Positions 43,859 to 52,451 of a stretch of DNA of 59,663 nucleotides are shown piece by piece; within the stretch, counting starts at the first letter, position 1; the number at the start of each line of letters is the position of its first letter. Source of the DNA: DAOSWM01 sp035380045 (GTDB lineage Bacteria > Bacteroidota > Bacteroidia > Bacteroidales > Tenuifilaceae); assembly GCA_035380045.1 (NCBI GenBank), contig DAOSWM010000017.1:1-59663 (forward strand). The letters are read 5' to 3'. The notes beneath the pieces are model-generated. The model had not been told where the DNA came from. It saw nothing but the letters and a program-made list of their open reading frames with translations, and did not search any database. A program made the position numbers and the translations under genes.

Positions 43859-43900
43859 AAGCTAAATACAATCAGCAAAACTTGCCGTTGTATTTAGCTT
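43859..43900. terminator. Bidirectional terminator between sufS and the M56/M23 gene
   Basis: AAGCTAAATACAA (43859-43871) and TTGTATTTAGCTT (43888-43900) are perfect 13-base arms. An A-run precedes them, which favours termination of the minus-strand gene in particular. T-rich sequence after the plus-strand stem is short. Confidence 0.75.
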
Positions 43901-43912
43901 ATAAATTTCCTG

Positions 43913-45232
43913 CTACTCTTTAAAATAATCGTTCGGATTTACTGCTTCGCCATTTTTCATTACCATGTAATGAAGATGTGGACCAGTGGATTGCCCGCTA
44001 TTTCCAACATAGCCAATCACCTGACCTTTTTTTACAGTATCGCCTTCTTTAACAATATATTCATTAAGATGCGCATACCAGGTTTGGTGTTCTTCGCCAT
44101 GCTGAATTACAACCAAATTTCCCCAGTTCCCTTTCTCCATTGCTTTTGCCACAACTCCGTTTGCAGTTGCTTTAACCGGAGTTCCAAGTGGCGCCCTGAA
44201 ATCAATTCCGTTATGTGTAACCTCTTTCTTGGTAAAAGGATTTAAAAAGGTTACACCAAAATCATTCGAAACTGAATTTTTATCTAAAGGTTTTATCGAG
44301 GGTAATTCAGCAACAACAGCAACCTCATTGTTTTGAACTAGCAATGATTTGTCTTTAGCACTAAACGAAAATGCCTGAAACACTAGCGCCACCAGCACTA
44401 GGTAAATCATGTATCCAAGTTTTCGACTTTTGGGTGTTTTATTTTTTGTGATCATTTCAACTCTGTTTTTTAAGGATTGGTAATAAAAAGGATTTGTAAG
44501 TCCCAGAATATTACAGCTATCAGTACAGGCAAGCAGCAGCCTCAGATACTCGTCTTTTGCGGAAGAACTTTTTATTGCGCTGCTATCAGCCGTGAACTCG
44601 TGAACATTCTTGAGCGACTTTCTGAACAGGTAGACAAAAGGGTTAAACCATAAAAGTATGCAGTATAGCTCTACTACAATCAAATCGAGCGTATGCAGCA
44701 TGGCTGCATGAACAGTTTCGTGATCCTTTACCATATTAAACTCCTCCGATTCTACCATCTTTGCCGGGATAAAAATCCAGCTAAAGAAAGTGAAAGGAGA
44801 CATCGCTCTGTTTGAAATCACGAAGCTAAATTTACCATAGTTGTATTGCAACGAATCTTTCTTCAATCTCACGATTTTAGCTAGCTGAAATGCAAACCGA
44901 ACCAATAAAAACGCGCATACAGACAGGTACGCAACTAACAGTAAGTTCACATTTGTGCTCGACAATCCGCCGGAATTTCCTTCAATAAACTCAGGAAAAA
45001 CTACAGTAAATTCAACAAAAGTTCCCTTTATTTTTTCAAGGGTTTCTACATTTTTCGATACAAAAAGATTCAGGTTGATTGCCGGTGCTAGTAACGAAAA
45101 AGGCAAAATGGATAGCAGCGTTGCTCTGTTTAATCCATGCAACGTGTTAGTTCTGAATAGCGCAAAGTAGAAAACGTAAAGCACTACCTGAACAGCGCTA
45201 ACTTTTATAAGGTATATAAGTATACTATCCAT
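43913..45232 (-). CDS. BlaR1-like M56 peptidase fused to an M23 peptidase domain
   Basis: The N-terminal ~290 residues are a BlaR1/MecR1-like membrane metallopeptidase with four hydrophobic segments (about 8-25, 37-55, 95-112, 275-292) and the zinc motif HETVH (171-175), plus a downstream Glu in VHEFTAD. Such proteins cleave the partner repressor. The C-terminal ~120 residues form an M23 (LytM) domain with ligands H340/D344 (HNGID), YAH and H419-x-H421 in GPHLHY, all intact, which probably lies in the periplasm. The arrangement suggests a sensor or enzyme working on peptidoglycan. The start overlaps blaI by 8 bases. M56-M23 fusions are known in Bacteroidota, but the link to signalling is inferred. 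Confidence 0.9.
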   Translation of the reverse strand: MDSILIYLIKVSAVQVVLYVFYFALFRTNTLHGLNRATLLSILPFSLLAPAINLNLFVSKNVETLEKIKGTFVEFTVVFPEFIEGNSGGLSSTNVNLLLVAYLSVCAFLLVRFAFQLAKIVRLKKDSLQYNYGKFSFVISNRAMSPFTFFSWIFIPAKMVESEEFNMVKDHETVHAAMLHTLDLIVVELYCILLWFNPFVYLFRKSLKNVHEFTADSSAIKSSSAKDEYLRLLLACTDSCNILGLTNPFYYQSLKNRVEMITKNKTPKSRKLGYMIYLVLVALVFQAFSFSAKDKSLLVQNNEVAVVAELPSIKPLDKNSVSNDFGVTFLNPFTKKEVTHNGIDFRAPLGTPVKATANGVVAKAMEKGNWGNLVVIQHGEEHQTWYAHLNEYIVKEGDTVKKGQVIGYVGNSGQSTGPHLHYMVMKNGEAVNPNDYFKE

Positions 45233-45608
45233 TATTTTTGTCCTTCTCTTTTATTTTGCTCTCAATCACCTTTTTAATCTTTTCGAGCTCTGAAATGCTA
45301 AGATTTTCAGTTTCGGTAAACGCCGAAACGAAGCTGGTGGTTGAACCATTAAAAAAGTTACTAACCAAACTTTTCATCTGGCTCCTAAAGTATTCGCTCT
45401 TGCTAATCAAGGGATAGTACTCATGTATTTTTCCGTAAGTATTAAAACCTATCGCTCCCTTTTTTACAAGAACCCTAATTACCGTCGAAACGGTTGTGTA
45501 GGCAGGTTTTGGCTGTGGAAACTGGTCAACTATATCTTTCAGAAAACCTTTCCCTAACTTCCAAAGGTACTGCATTACTTGTTCTTCCGCTTTTGTCAAT
45601 TCTGTCAT
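45225..45608 (-). CDS. BlaI/MecI/CopY-family repressor
   Basis: The 127-residue protein is a winged-helix repressor. The N-terminal LTKAEEQVMQYLWKLGKG and the segment YTTVSTVIRVLVKKGAI fit BlaI. A C-terminal dimerisation helix follows. BlaI dimers bind operators and are removed by proteolysis by an M56 partner; that partner is encoded next, overlapping by 8 bases (ATGGATAG). Two 14-base direct repeats lie directly upstream of the start. Assignment is secure. Confidence 0.93.
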   Translation of the reverse strand: MTELTKAEEQVMQYLWKLGKGFLKDIVDQFPQPKPAYTTVSTVIRVLVKKGAIGFNTYGKIHEYYPLISKSEYFRSQMKSLVSNFFNGSTTSFVSAFTETENLSISELEKIKKVIESKIKEKDKNNG

Positions 45609-45612
45609 GATG

Positions 45613-45620
45613 CAAATATA
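45613..45620 (-). promoter_or_regulatory. -7 promoter element for blaI, four bases before its start codon
   Basis: TATATTTG on the minus strand matches TAnnTTTG, with only CATC between it and the ATG. If it is functional, transcription would begin at or near the start codon. Confidence 0.4.
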
Positions 45621-45649
45621 ACTATATTTTTAATTATATAACTATATTT
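45616..45649. promoter_or_regulatory. Two direct repeats, candidate BlaI operators
   Basis: ATATAACTATATTT occurs at 45616-45629 and again at 45636-45649, a spacing of 20 bases or about two helical turns. The first copy overlaps the blaI -7 element, as expected for autorepression. Confidence 0.6.
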
Positions 45650-45664
45650 ATAGTCATATATTAA

Positions 45665-45684
45665 GAATTATTCAAAAATAATTC
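45665..45684. repeat. Perfect inverted repeat between blaI and sufE
   Basis: GAATTATT (45665-45672) and AATAATTC (45677-45684) flank CAAA. It may be another operator for one of the divergent genes. Confidence 0.3.
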
Positions 45685-45740
45685 ATATTGATTTAAATTA
45701 CAGATGATTAAAATTATTTCAGTGATAAGTATCTTTACGT

Positions 45741-45748
45741 TATATTTG
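45741..45748 (+). promoter_or_regulatory. -7 promoter element for sufE
   Basis: TATATTTG matches TAnnTTTG and leaves about 14 bases of leader before ATG 45769. Confidence 0.45.
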
Positions 45749-45768
45749 CAAAAATAAATGTAGAAATC

Positions 45769-46197
45769 ATGACTATTGATCAAGTTCAAAACCAAATAGT
45801 TGAGGAGTTCAGCATTTTCGACGACTGGATGGATCGCTACCAGCAGCTCATTGACATTGGTAGCGAGCTAAAACCTATGGACGAAAAGAAGCGTTCCGAA
45901 CAACACCTTATTAAAGGTTGCCAAAGCAAGGTTTGGGTTGATGCTGAGCTGAACGATGGAAAAATCTTCTTCACTGCCGATAGCGACGCAATCATTACAA
46001 AAGGGATTGTTGCTCTACTAATTCGGGTTTTAAACGGCCAATCTCCAAAGGATATTATCGATGCTGATTTATTCTTTATCGATAAAATTGGACTGAAAGA
46101 GAACCTCTCGCCTACCCGTTCCAACGGGCTTCTGGCAATGATGAAGCAAATGAAACTTTACGCGCTGGCTTATCAAGCAAAACTTGAAGGGAAATAA
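45769..46197 (+). CDS. sufE: Cysteine desulfuration protein SufE
   Basis: SufE takes the persulfide sulfur from SufS and carries it to SufB. The 142 residues match the length, and the acceptor Cys51 is in IKGCQSKVWV, the same position as in E. coli SufE. A helical bundle follows (SDAIITKGIVALLIRVLNGQ) and the end has LSPTRSNGLLAMM. It is divergent from blaI. Its position, separated from sufBCDS by the blaI-M56 pair, suggests an inserted pair. Assignment is secure. Confidence 0.95.
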   Translation: MTIDQVQNQIVEEFSIFDDWMDRYQQLIDIGSELKPMDEKKRSEQHLIKGCQSKVWVDAELNDGKIFFTADSDAIITKGIVALLIRVLNGQSPKDIIDADLFFIDKIGLKENLSPTRSNGLLAMMKQMKLYALAYQAKLEGK

Positions 46198-46248
46198 ACA
46201 GTTTGTGTGTAGCATTGTTATTAAAGTAAAAAATATACCTATATAAAA

Positions 46249-46572
46249 ATGGGAAGTCCACTTGATATTTTGGCCATTGAGGCCAACATAGTAACAGTTC
46301 TAAAGAACGTTTTCGACCCCGAAATTCCGGTAAACATCTACGATCTTGGCCTAATATACGAGGTTGATGTGGAGGACGATGGGAAAACAACCGTAAAAAT
46401 GACCCTAACCGCTCCGAATTGTCCAATGGCCGACCAGCTGCTGCAGGAAGTGAATGATAGGGTTGGTGAGGTTGAAGGCGTTTCGGAGGTAATAATAAAT
46501 TTAACTTTTGATCCTCCTTGGGACAAAAGCATGATGAGCGACGAAGCGCTGCTAGAACTCGGATTTTTATAG
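46249..46572 (+). CDS. DUF59 (MIP18-type) Fe-S assembly protein
   Basis: The 107-residue protein belongs to the DUF59/MIP18 family, which helps build or deliver iron-sulfur clusters (SufT-like). Diagnostic parts are VFDPEIPVNIYDLGLIY, the conserved Cys in APNCPMADQL and VINLTFDPPWDKSMMSDEAL. It follows sufE by 51 bases and is probably co-transcribed. The exact name SufT is possible, but I leave it blank. It acts in the cytosol. Family assignment is secure. Confidence 0.93.
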   Translation: MGSPLDILAIEANIVTVLKNVFDPEIPVNIYDLGLIYEVDVEDDGKTTVKMTLTAPNCPMADQLLQEVNDRVGEVEGVSEVIINLTFDPPWDKSMMSDEALLELGFL

Positions 46573-46591
46573 AATTAATCAAACCCAATCT

Positions 46592-47470
46592 ATGACCTTT
46601 AAAACCATCTTTAAAACCACCCGCACATATTCAATTATTGTTTTCGGGTTATTTCTTTACGCCCTTTCGTGGACAGCTTTTCTCCTTCCACACAAAATTA
46701 CCGGAGGTGGAGTTTCCGGTATCGGTGCTTTGGTATACTACGCAACAGGATTTCCGGTTGGTTACACATACTTTATTATTAATATCGGATTAATTCTGGT
46801 TGCTATAAAAATGCTTGGCGCCAGTTTCGGTGTAAAAACCATTTTTGGTGTTGTAACGGGAGCTTTTTTACTGTCAATTCTCCAGCCATTAATTCAAATT
46901 CCTATTGTTGAGGATAAATTCCTTTCAGCAATAATTGGAGGTATTCTAGCAGGTGTTGGCCTAGGAATTATTTTTACTCAGGGTGGAAGCACCGGCGGAA
47001 CCGATATTATTGCAATGATTATCAACAAGTACCGCAACATCAGTCCCGGTAGGGTAATCCTTCTTTGCGATGTGTTTATCATCGGGTCATCGTTCCTCGT
47101 GCTCACCGAGCTGGTTCCCGTTAAACGAATTGAAACCATAGTGTACGGGTACGTTGCAATGGCAATTACTGCATACGCAATCGATATGGTACTTTCTGGC
47201 AGCCGACAATCGGTTCAAATGTTTATTTTCTCAAAAAGTTACAAAGAAATTGCCGACCGGATTACAAAGGAAATGAACCGAGGCGTTACCGTTATCGATG
47301 GGGTTGGCTGGTACTCACAGGAAAATCAAAAAGTGGTAATTACCCTCGTTCGTAAGCACGAAGCCAACGACATATACAGGTTAATAAAAGAGGTTGACAC
47401 CGATGCGTTCATTTCAGTCGCCAATGTAATGGGAGTTTACGGTAGGGGGTTTGAGAGAATTCGATCTTAA
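46592..47470 (+). CDS. YitT-family membrane protein
   Basis: Five hydrophobic segments lie in the first ~215 residues (including about 13-30, 50-72, 78-96, 105-127 and 150-170). The typical GGVSGIGALVYY and GGSTGGTDIIAMI motifs mark the YitT family, followed by a DUF2179 C-terminal soluble domain (about 220-290; GVGWYSQENQKVVITLV). Function in the inner membrane is not established; some members are linked to transport. It starts 19 bases after the DUF59 gene and is followed by a terminator. Assignment to the family is secure. Confidence 0.92.
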   Translation: MTFKTIFKTTRTYSIIVFGLFLYALSWTAFLLPHKITGGGVSGIGALVYYATGFPVGYTYFIINIGLILVAIKMLGASFGVKTIFGVVTGAFLLSILQPLIQIPIVEDKFLSAIIGGILAGVGLGIIFTQGGSTGGTDIIAMIINKYRNISPGRVILLCDVFIIGSSFLVLTELVPVKRIETIVYGYVAMAITAYAIDMVLSGSRQSVQMFIFSKSYKEIADRITKEMNRGVTVIDGVGWYSQENQKVVITLVRKHEANDIYRLIKEVDTDAFISVANVMGVYGRGFERIRS

Positions 47471-47507
47471 CCTGTCAGCGAGGTTCCCTTTGAAATAGTT
47501 TAAAAAG

Positions 47508-47538
47508 TTAGGAGGTTCCTCCTAATTTTCCTTTTTTT
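47508..47538 (+). terminator. Terminator after the YitT-family gene
   Basis: TTAGGAGG (47508-47515) and CCTCCTAA (47518-47525) form the stem, followed by TTTTCCTTTTTTT. Confidence 0.8.
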
Positions 47539-47575
47539 GCACTAAATACACACCCACAAAACGAATTGTATCGAA

Positions 47576-48862
47576 ATGAAGAATACCCTGCTTTCAATTC
47601 TACTTGCACTGCTCTCCCTGGCGCTTGTCCACTTCTACATACAAACCTCCTACTTCTATATCCAACCCTCTTCAGAAAATAGCACCCCCCACAGCTCCAA
47701 CCAAAAAAGGGTGTATGAGTATGGCATTCCTGCGGACTCGTTTTACATCGAAACTTTTTCGGTAAAACGAAACCAAACCCTTGGAAGCATAATGGCTTCG
47801 CTGGGAATTAGCAACGATATAATTCAGCAGCTACCCGAAAAAACGAGAGGGGTTTTTAATATCCGTTCAATAAAGGCCGGAAATACTTACAAAACCTTCA
47901 CCCGTCGTGATTCACTTGCCACCCTTGAGTTTATTGTTTACGAGCATTCCTATACCGATTACATAGTTTTTCACCTTACCGATTCCTTAACCGTTAAATC
48001 GGAACAGAAAGACATTGTTGCCATTACCAAACTCAGCGAAGCTGAAATAAACTCCTCATTATGGGAAGCCATGTACGATTACAACCTCAAACCCGTTCTG
48101 GCTCTCGACCTTTCAGAAGTTTTTGCCTGGGCTGTCGATTTCTTCGGGTTGTACAAAGGCGATAAATTCAAGGTTCTTTATGATGAACTTTATGTTGATG
48201 ACGAATCGGTTGGGATTGGTACCATTCACGCTGCATGGTTCGAGCACAGGGGAGAAAAATACTACGCTTTCCGCTACCAGCAGGATTCGGTATGGAGCTA
48301 CTGGGACGAACACGGGAATAGCCTTCGAAAAGCATTCCTGAAGGCTCCGCTTCGATTCTCCCGAATCAGCTCAAAGTTCTCCTACAATCGAAAACATCCC
48401 GTGCTTAAAATCTATCGCCCTCACACGGGAGTTGATTATGCCGCCCCCGAAGGAACTCCGGTTATGGCGCTGGGCGACGGGGTTGTAGTTGAGAAAGGCT
48501 ACAACAAAGCTGCCGGGAACTACGTTAAAATTAAACACAACAGTGTTTATACTACGGGCTACAACCACTTCTCCCGGTTTGGAAAGGGAATTTCAAAAGG
48601 AACCCGGGTTGCCCAAGGGCAAATTATCGGTTACGTTGGAAAAACAGGCTACGCAACCGGTCCACATCTCGATTTGCGATTCTGGAAAAACGGGAAAGCA
48701 GTCGATCCACTGAAAATTGAGGCGCCTTCTGTTGAACCAATAAAGGATGAAAACCGTGAAGTTTTTTCAAAGCTAGTAGCAACCTACCGAGCAAAGCTCG
48801 ATAGCATTTCACCCCGTCCGGTATTCCCCGAAAGTACCACTCACTTCTCCTTCGACTACTAG
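47576..48862 (+). CDS. M23-family peptidoglycan DD-metallopeptidase-like protein
   Basis: An N-terminal hydrophobic segment (about 4-22) anchors or exports it. An OapA/LysM-like region (about 55-140; SVKRNQTLGSIMASLGIS) precedes the M23 domain (about 280-385). The first ligand pair is HTGVD, YNHFSRF gives the middle His, and the last motif is HLD (His364-Leu-Asp366) where most M23 enzymes have HxH. The Asp may still bind zinc or the protein may be a LytM-type activator. It should act on periplasmic murein cross-links. Its stop overlaps the purN stop by 4 bases (convergent). Family secure; activity uncertain. Confidence 0.9.
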   Translation: MKNTLLSILLALLSLALVHFYIQTSYFYIQPSSENSTPHSSNQKRVYEYGIPADSFYIETFSVKRNQTLGSIMASLGISNDIIQQLPEKTRGVFNIRSIKAGNTYKTFTRRDSLATLEFIVYEHSYTDYIVFHLTDSLTVKSEQKDIVAITKLSEAEINSSLWEAMYDYNLKPVLALDLSEVFAWAVDFFGLYKGDKFKVLYDELYVDDESVGIGTIHAAWFEHRGEKYYAFRYQQDSVWSYWDEHGNSLRKAFLKAPLRFSRISSKFSYNRKHPVLKIYRPHTGVDYAAPEGTPVMALGDGVVVEKGYNKAAGNYVKIKHNSVYTTGYNHFSRFGKGISKGTRVAQGQIIGYVGKTGYATGPHLDLRFWKNGKAVDPLKIEAPSVEPIKDENREVFSKLVATYRAKLDSISPRPVFPESTTHFSFDY

Positions 48863-49425
48863 AGCTGCGAAACGATTCGTTCAATTACTGCTGGGTAATG
48901 CTGATACTCCAGGTTATGCACCCTGTTGGCTAACGTTTCTGGCCTGTCGCACGACATAACCGGGCACTTTGCCTGAAACAGGATATCTCCTTTATCATAC
49001 TCGGCATTCACAAAGTGAATGGTTATTCCACTCTCCATCTCATTGGCAGCAAGAACCGCTTCGTGCACACGCAAACCGTACATTCCTTTACCACCAAACT
49101 TTGGAAGAAGTGCCGGATGAATGTTTACAATTCTATCCTCATACGCGTTGAGAATGTCTGCCGGTACTAGCTTCAGAAAACCCGCTAAAACAATAAAATC
49201 AACTTCCAATTCTTTTAACTTCGAAAGAACTACCCCGTTCTTCAATTCCTCCAATGAAAACAGAACAGTTTGAACACCCAGCCGTTTCATTCGTTCAAAC
49301 ACCTGTGCAACAGGGTTATCAGAAAGAACCACTTTAACGGCAACAGTTTCTGAACCCTGAAAGTACCTTACAATGTTTTCTGCATTGGTTCCCGAACCCG
49401 ATGCGAAAATTGCTATATGCTTCAT
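48859..49425 (-). CDS. purN: Phosphoribosylglycinamide formyltransferase
   Basis: PurN adds a formyl group from 10-formyl-THF to GAR in purine synthesis. The 188 residues have FASGSGTNAENI (phosphate loop), the catalytic NIHPALLPKFGGKGMYG with the His, and GITIHFVNAEYDKGDILFQ with the catalytic Asp. It is cytosolic. It is convergent with the M23 gene and divergent from acpP. Assignment is secure. Confidence 0.96.
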   Translation of the reverse strand: MKHIAIFASGSGTNAENIVRYFQGSETVAVKVVLSDNPVAQVFERMKRLGVQTVLFSLEELKNGVVLSKLKELEVDFIVLAGFLKLVPADILNAYEDRIVNIHPALLPKFGGKGMYGLRVHEAVLAANEMESGITIHFVNAEYDKGDILFQAKCPVMSCDRPETLANRVHNLEYQHYPAVIERIVSQL

Positions 49426-49505
49426 TTTGTGGTTTATATATTTTGAAATATTGTTTTTTTATCAAAAAAAGAAGTTTAAAGCATCAAAAATAGAAACAAA
49501 AACTA

Positions 49506-49513
49506 TACTTTTG
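49506..49513 (+). promoter_or_regulatory. -7 promoter element for acpP
   Basis: TACTTTTG matches TAnnTTTG, giving a leader of about 85 bases before the ATG at 49605. Confidence 0.45.
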
Positions 49514-49604
49514 CGCAGTAAAAAAAAATAACCTCATTTTTTTGGGGGAATGTTTTTTTGCCAAATTTGAAAATAACCTAATTATTAATTAAACACTTAA
49601 AGTT

Positions 49605-49841
49605 ATGTCGGATATTGCTACCAGAGTAAAGGCCATTATCGTAGACAAGTTAGGAGTTGATGAGAACGAGGTAACTCCAGAGGCCAGCTTTACCAACGAT
49701 TTAGGTGCAGATTCACTTGACACTGTAGAGCTAATCATGGAATTCGAGAAAGAGTTTAACCTTCCAATTCCCGATGAGGAAGCTGAAAAGATTGGAACCG
49801 TTGGTGACGCAATCAGTTACATCACAAACCATTCTAGCTAA
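49605..49841 (+). CDS. acpP: Acyl carrier protein
   Basis: ACP carries growing acyl chains on a phosphopantetheine arm. The 78 residues form the usual four-helix protein, and the arm attaches at Ser37 in the DLGADSLDTVELIMEFE segment. It is acidic throughout. fabF follows after 48 bases, a conserved order. Assignment is secure. Confidence 0.98.
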   Translation: MSDIATRVKAIIVDKLGVDENEVTPEASFTNDLGADSLDTVELIMEFEKEFNLPIPDEEAEKIGTVGDAISYITNHSS

Positions 49842-49889
49842 GAAGTAAGCAAAAGGCAGGTAACAAGTTTAACAATTACAAAAAAACCC

Positions 49890-51143
49890 ATGGAGCTTAA
49901 ACGTGTTGTTGTTACAGGATTAGGAACCATTAATCCAATTGGAAATAGCATTCAAGAGTTTTGGAATAATTTGGAACAAGGTGTTAGCGGATGTGAGCTT
50001 ATCACCAGTTTCGATACCACCAAGTTTAAAACAAAGTTTGCCTGCCAGGTAAAAAACTTTGATCCCCTCCAACACTTCGAACGGAAAGAACTTCGCAAGT
50101 ACGACCCTTACACTCAGTATGCTCTTGTGTCTGCACATGAGGCATTCCTCGATTCTGGTCTCGATCTTGAAAAGATTGACCACGATTCGGCTGGCGTTGT
50201 TTGGGCTTCGGGTATTGGGGGAATCCAATCTTTCATGGAAGAACTTAGAGGCTATTTCGCGGGTGATGGTACCCCGCGATTTAGTCCTTTCTTCATTCCA
50301 AGAATGATTGCCGACATTGCTTCGGGGCACATTAGCATACGCTACGGTTTTAGGGGTCCAAACTACTCCACTGTTTCAGCTTGCGCTTCGTCAACTCACG
50401 CAATCATCGACTCTCTATTCCTTATCCGCATGGGTAAGGCCAAAATAATGATTACCGGAGGTTCTGAAGCTTCTGTTAACGAAGCTGGCCTCGGTGGCTT
50501 TAACTCTATGCAAGCCATCTCAACCAACAACGATCAATTCAAATCGGCTTCACGCCCTTTCGATGGAACCCGCGATGGTTTTGTTATGGGTGATGGTGGA
50601 GGAGCACTTGTTTTAGAGGAGCTTGAGCATGCCAAAGCACGTGGTGCAAAAATATACGCAGAAGTTGTTGGTGGTGGAATGACCGCTGATGCCCACCATT
50701 TTACAGCTCCACATCCCGAGGGGCTTGGTGCTATAAACGTTATGAAAAATGCCATTAGCGATGCTGGCCTTAGGGTTGAAGATATTGACTACATCAATGC
50801 TCATGGCACATCCACTCCACTTAACGATGTGGCTGAAACCAGAGCCATTGTGAAAGTCTTTGGAGAGCATGCATACAAACTCAACATTAGCTCAACAAAA
50901 TCCATGACTGGGCACCTACTCGGAGCTGCAGGCGCTGTTGAGTCTATCGCTTCTGTTTCTGCAATCTATCGGGGTATCATTCCTCCAACAATCAATCACA
51001 CAACACCTGACCCCGAGATTGACGGCAAACTTAACCTAACCCTTAACAAACCTCAAAAGCGAGATGTTAAGGTAGCACTTAGCAATACCTTTGGTTTTGG
51101 CGGTCACAACTCATCGGTGGTTTTCAAAAAATTTGAAGAATAG
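49890..51143 (+). CDS. fabF: Beta-ketoacyl-ACP synthase II
   Basis: FabF condenses acyl-ACP with malonyl-ACP to extend fatty acids. The 417 residues have the catalytic Cys (VSACASSTHAI), the first His (NAHGTSTPLND), the second His with its Lys (TKSMTGHLLGAAGAVE) and the terminal FGFGGHNSSVVF. It sits between acpP and rnc and is probably co-transcribed with both. Assignment is secure. Confidence 0.98.
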   Translation: MELKRVVVTGLGTINPIGNSIQEFWNNLEQGVSGCELITSFDTTKFKTKFACQVKNFDPLQHFERKELRKYDPYTQYALVSAHEAFLDSGLDLEKIDHDSAGVVWASGIGGIQSFMEELRGYFAGDGTPRFSPFFIPRMIADIASGHISIRYGFRGPNYSTVSACASSTHAIIDSLFLIRMGKAKIMITGGSEASVNEAGLGGFNSMQAISTNNDQFKSASRPFDGTRDGFVMGDGGGALVLEELEHAKARGAKIYAEVVGGGMTADAHHFTAPHPEGLGAINVMKNAISDAGLRVEDIDYINAHGTSTPLNDVAETRAIVKVFGEHAYKLNISSTKSMTGHLLGAAGAVESIASVSAIYRGIIPPTINHTTPDPEIDGKLNLTLNKPQKRDVKVALSNTFGFGGHNSSVVFKKFEE

Positions 51144-51157
51144 TTCGGAAAGGTAAC

Positions 51158-51940
51158 GTGATTAAAATCTTCCTTCGACCCATAAAAAGGTTAAAAGTTG
51201 AACCTGCCGATAAGAAACTCTTACAGCAGCTAAGGAAGTATTTTGGATTAAAGCCAAAAAACCTGGAACTATACAAAATTGCACTGATTCATAAATCGGC
51301 CTCCACCGTAATATCAAACGGAAAAAAGGTTAACAACGAAAGGCTCGAGTATTTGGGCGATGCGATTCTTGATGCGATTGTTGCTGAACACCTTTTCTCA
51401 AACTTCCCAAATCAGAACGAGGGCTTTCTTACAAAAATGCGATCACGTATTGTAAGCCGCCAAAGCCTCAACAACCTGGCAATTGATATTGGACTGAATC
51501 GGTTTGTTGTTACACAAACCAATAATCCGCTCGCCCACAAACACATTTTTGGCGATGCGCTGGAAGCATTTATCGGAGCCATATACCTTGATAAGGGGTA
51601 CAAGAATACCAACCAGTGGATTGTAAAGCATTTGTTTCGCAAGCATGTCGATTTAGATAAACTGCAACAAACTGAAACCGACTACAAAAGCCGGATTATT
51701 GAGTGGGCTCAGAAACACAAATATTCGCTTTCATTCGAGAGTTCAGAAAGAGAAAATGGTAAGAGTAGCACTCCCCTATTTGAATCGCAACTATTCCTTA
51801 ACCATAAACTTATGGGGTCTGGATTTGGGACCTCTAAGAAAGAAGCGGAACAAAACGCCTCCCTCGTTGCTCAGGAAAGGCTTGATATTCTTTTCCCGGG
51901 AAACACTGAACAATCGGAGGAAGTCCCCTGGCAAAACTAA
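51158..51940 (+). CDS. rnc: Ribonuclease III
   Basis: RNase III cuts double-stranded RNA, including rRNA precursors. The start is GTG 51158, 14 bases after fabF and preceded by an AGG-rich stretch. The catalytic signature is NNERLEYLGDAILDAIV, with the second acidic cluster at FGDALEAFIGAIYLDKG. The C-terminal double-stranded RNA-binding domain (about 175-250) ends in GTSKKEAEQNASLVAQERL. Assignment is secure. Confidence 0.96.
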   Translation: MIKIFLRPIKRLKVEPADKKLLQQLRKYFGLKPKNLELYKIALIHKSASTVISNGKKVNNERLEYLGDAILDAIVAEHLFSNFPNQNEGFLTKMRSRIVSRQSLNNLAIDIGLNRFVVTQTNNPLAHKHIFGDALEAFIGAIYLDKGYKNTNQWIVKHLFRKHVDLDKLQQTETDYKSRIIEWAQKHKYSLSFESSERENGKSSTPLFESQLFLNHKLMGSGFGTSKKEAEQNASLVAQERLDILFPGNTEQSEEVPWQN

Positions 51941-51987
51941 TTGAAAGACAAATCTCTGCTGAATTTTGCATTCCAAACATAAAGGTA

Positions 51988-52401
51988 ATGAGCAAGAAAC
52001 ACAAGCTTAGCATTCAAAAAGAACCATTTGCTTCCATTGCCATTATTTGCCCGGAAGGGCATCAAAAACTTTCGTGGTTACTGAACAACTCCCTAAGGTT
52101 TGAGTTTAGCGAACGCCTGCCCACGCACGAAATCATTGATGAGAATTTAAAAGATTTCCCCGTTTTTATCGATAATAGCAGCAATTCTGACTTTGCATTC
52201 AAATTAATAAAAAATAAGTTTGAAGGGAAGGTGCTTTTAAAGTCTATGCCTAACATCGACTTCATTCTTAAAGTTGAAGGGAATACCAACGATTTATATA
52301 TAAAAGAACTTGCAAAAAGAATAAAATCAACACCTGGCGTGCTGGGAGCAATTCAGCTGGAAGATAGGATGAAGGATATTTCTACCCTTGATCAAATATA
52401 A
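51988..52401 (+). CDS. Small conserved protein, IPExxxVDY-like
   Basis: The 137-residue product resembles a Bacteroidota family named for its IPExxxVDY motif and often found beside rnc. It has a Lys-rich N-terminus, a PEGHQKLSWLLN segment, a strand with PNIDFILKV and a terminal helix-strand pair (KRIKSTPGVLGAIQLED). The motif itself is only approximate here. No signal peptide is present. It lies 47 bases after rnc on the same strand and before a hairpin. Function unknown. Confidence 0.7.
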   Translation: MSKKHKLSIQKEPFASIAIICPEGHQKLSWLLNNSLRFEFSERLPTHEIIDENLKDFPVFIDNSSNSDFAFKLIKNKFEGKVLLKSMPNIDFILKVEGNTNDLYIKELAKRIKSTPGVLGAIQLEDRMKDISTLDQI

Positions 52402-52406
52402 AAAAA

Positions 52407-52428
52407 CAGGCGGGCACCACCCCGCCTG
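52407..52428 (+). terminator. GC-rich hairpin, possible terminator
   Basis: CAGGCGGG (52407-52414) and CCCGCCTG (52421-52428) are perfect arms around CACCAC, six bases after the stop. No T-run follows, so it could alternatively begin a structured leader. Confidence 0.55.
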
Positions 52429-52451
52429 ATAAACCCTAAAACTATAAACCT

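Noticed and set aside
43859..45608. blaI-M56/M23 as a beta-lactam-resistance locus
   Set aside because: No beta-lactamase or PBP2a-like gene lies nearby; the fused M23 domain and suf context point elsewhere.
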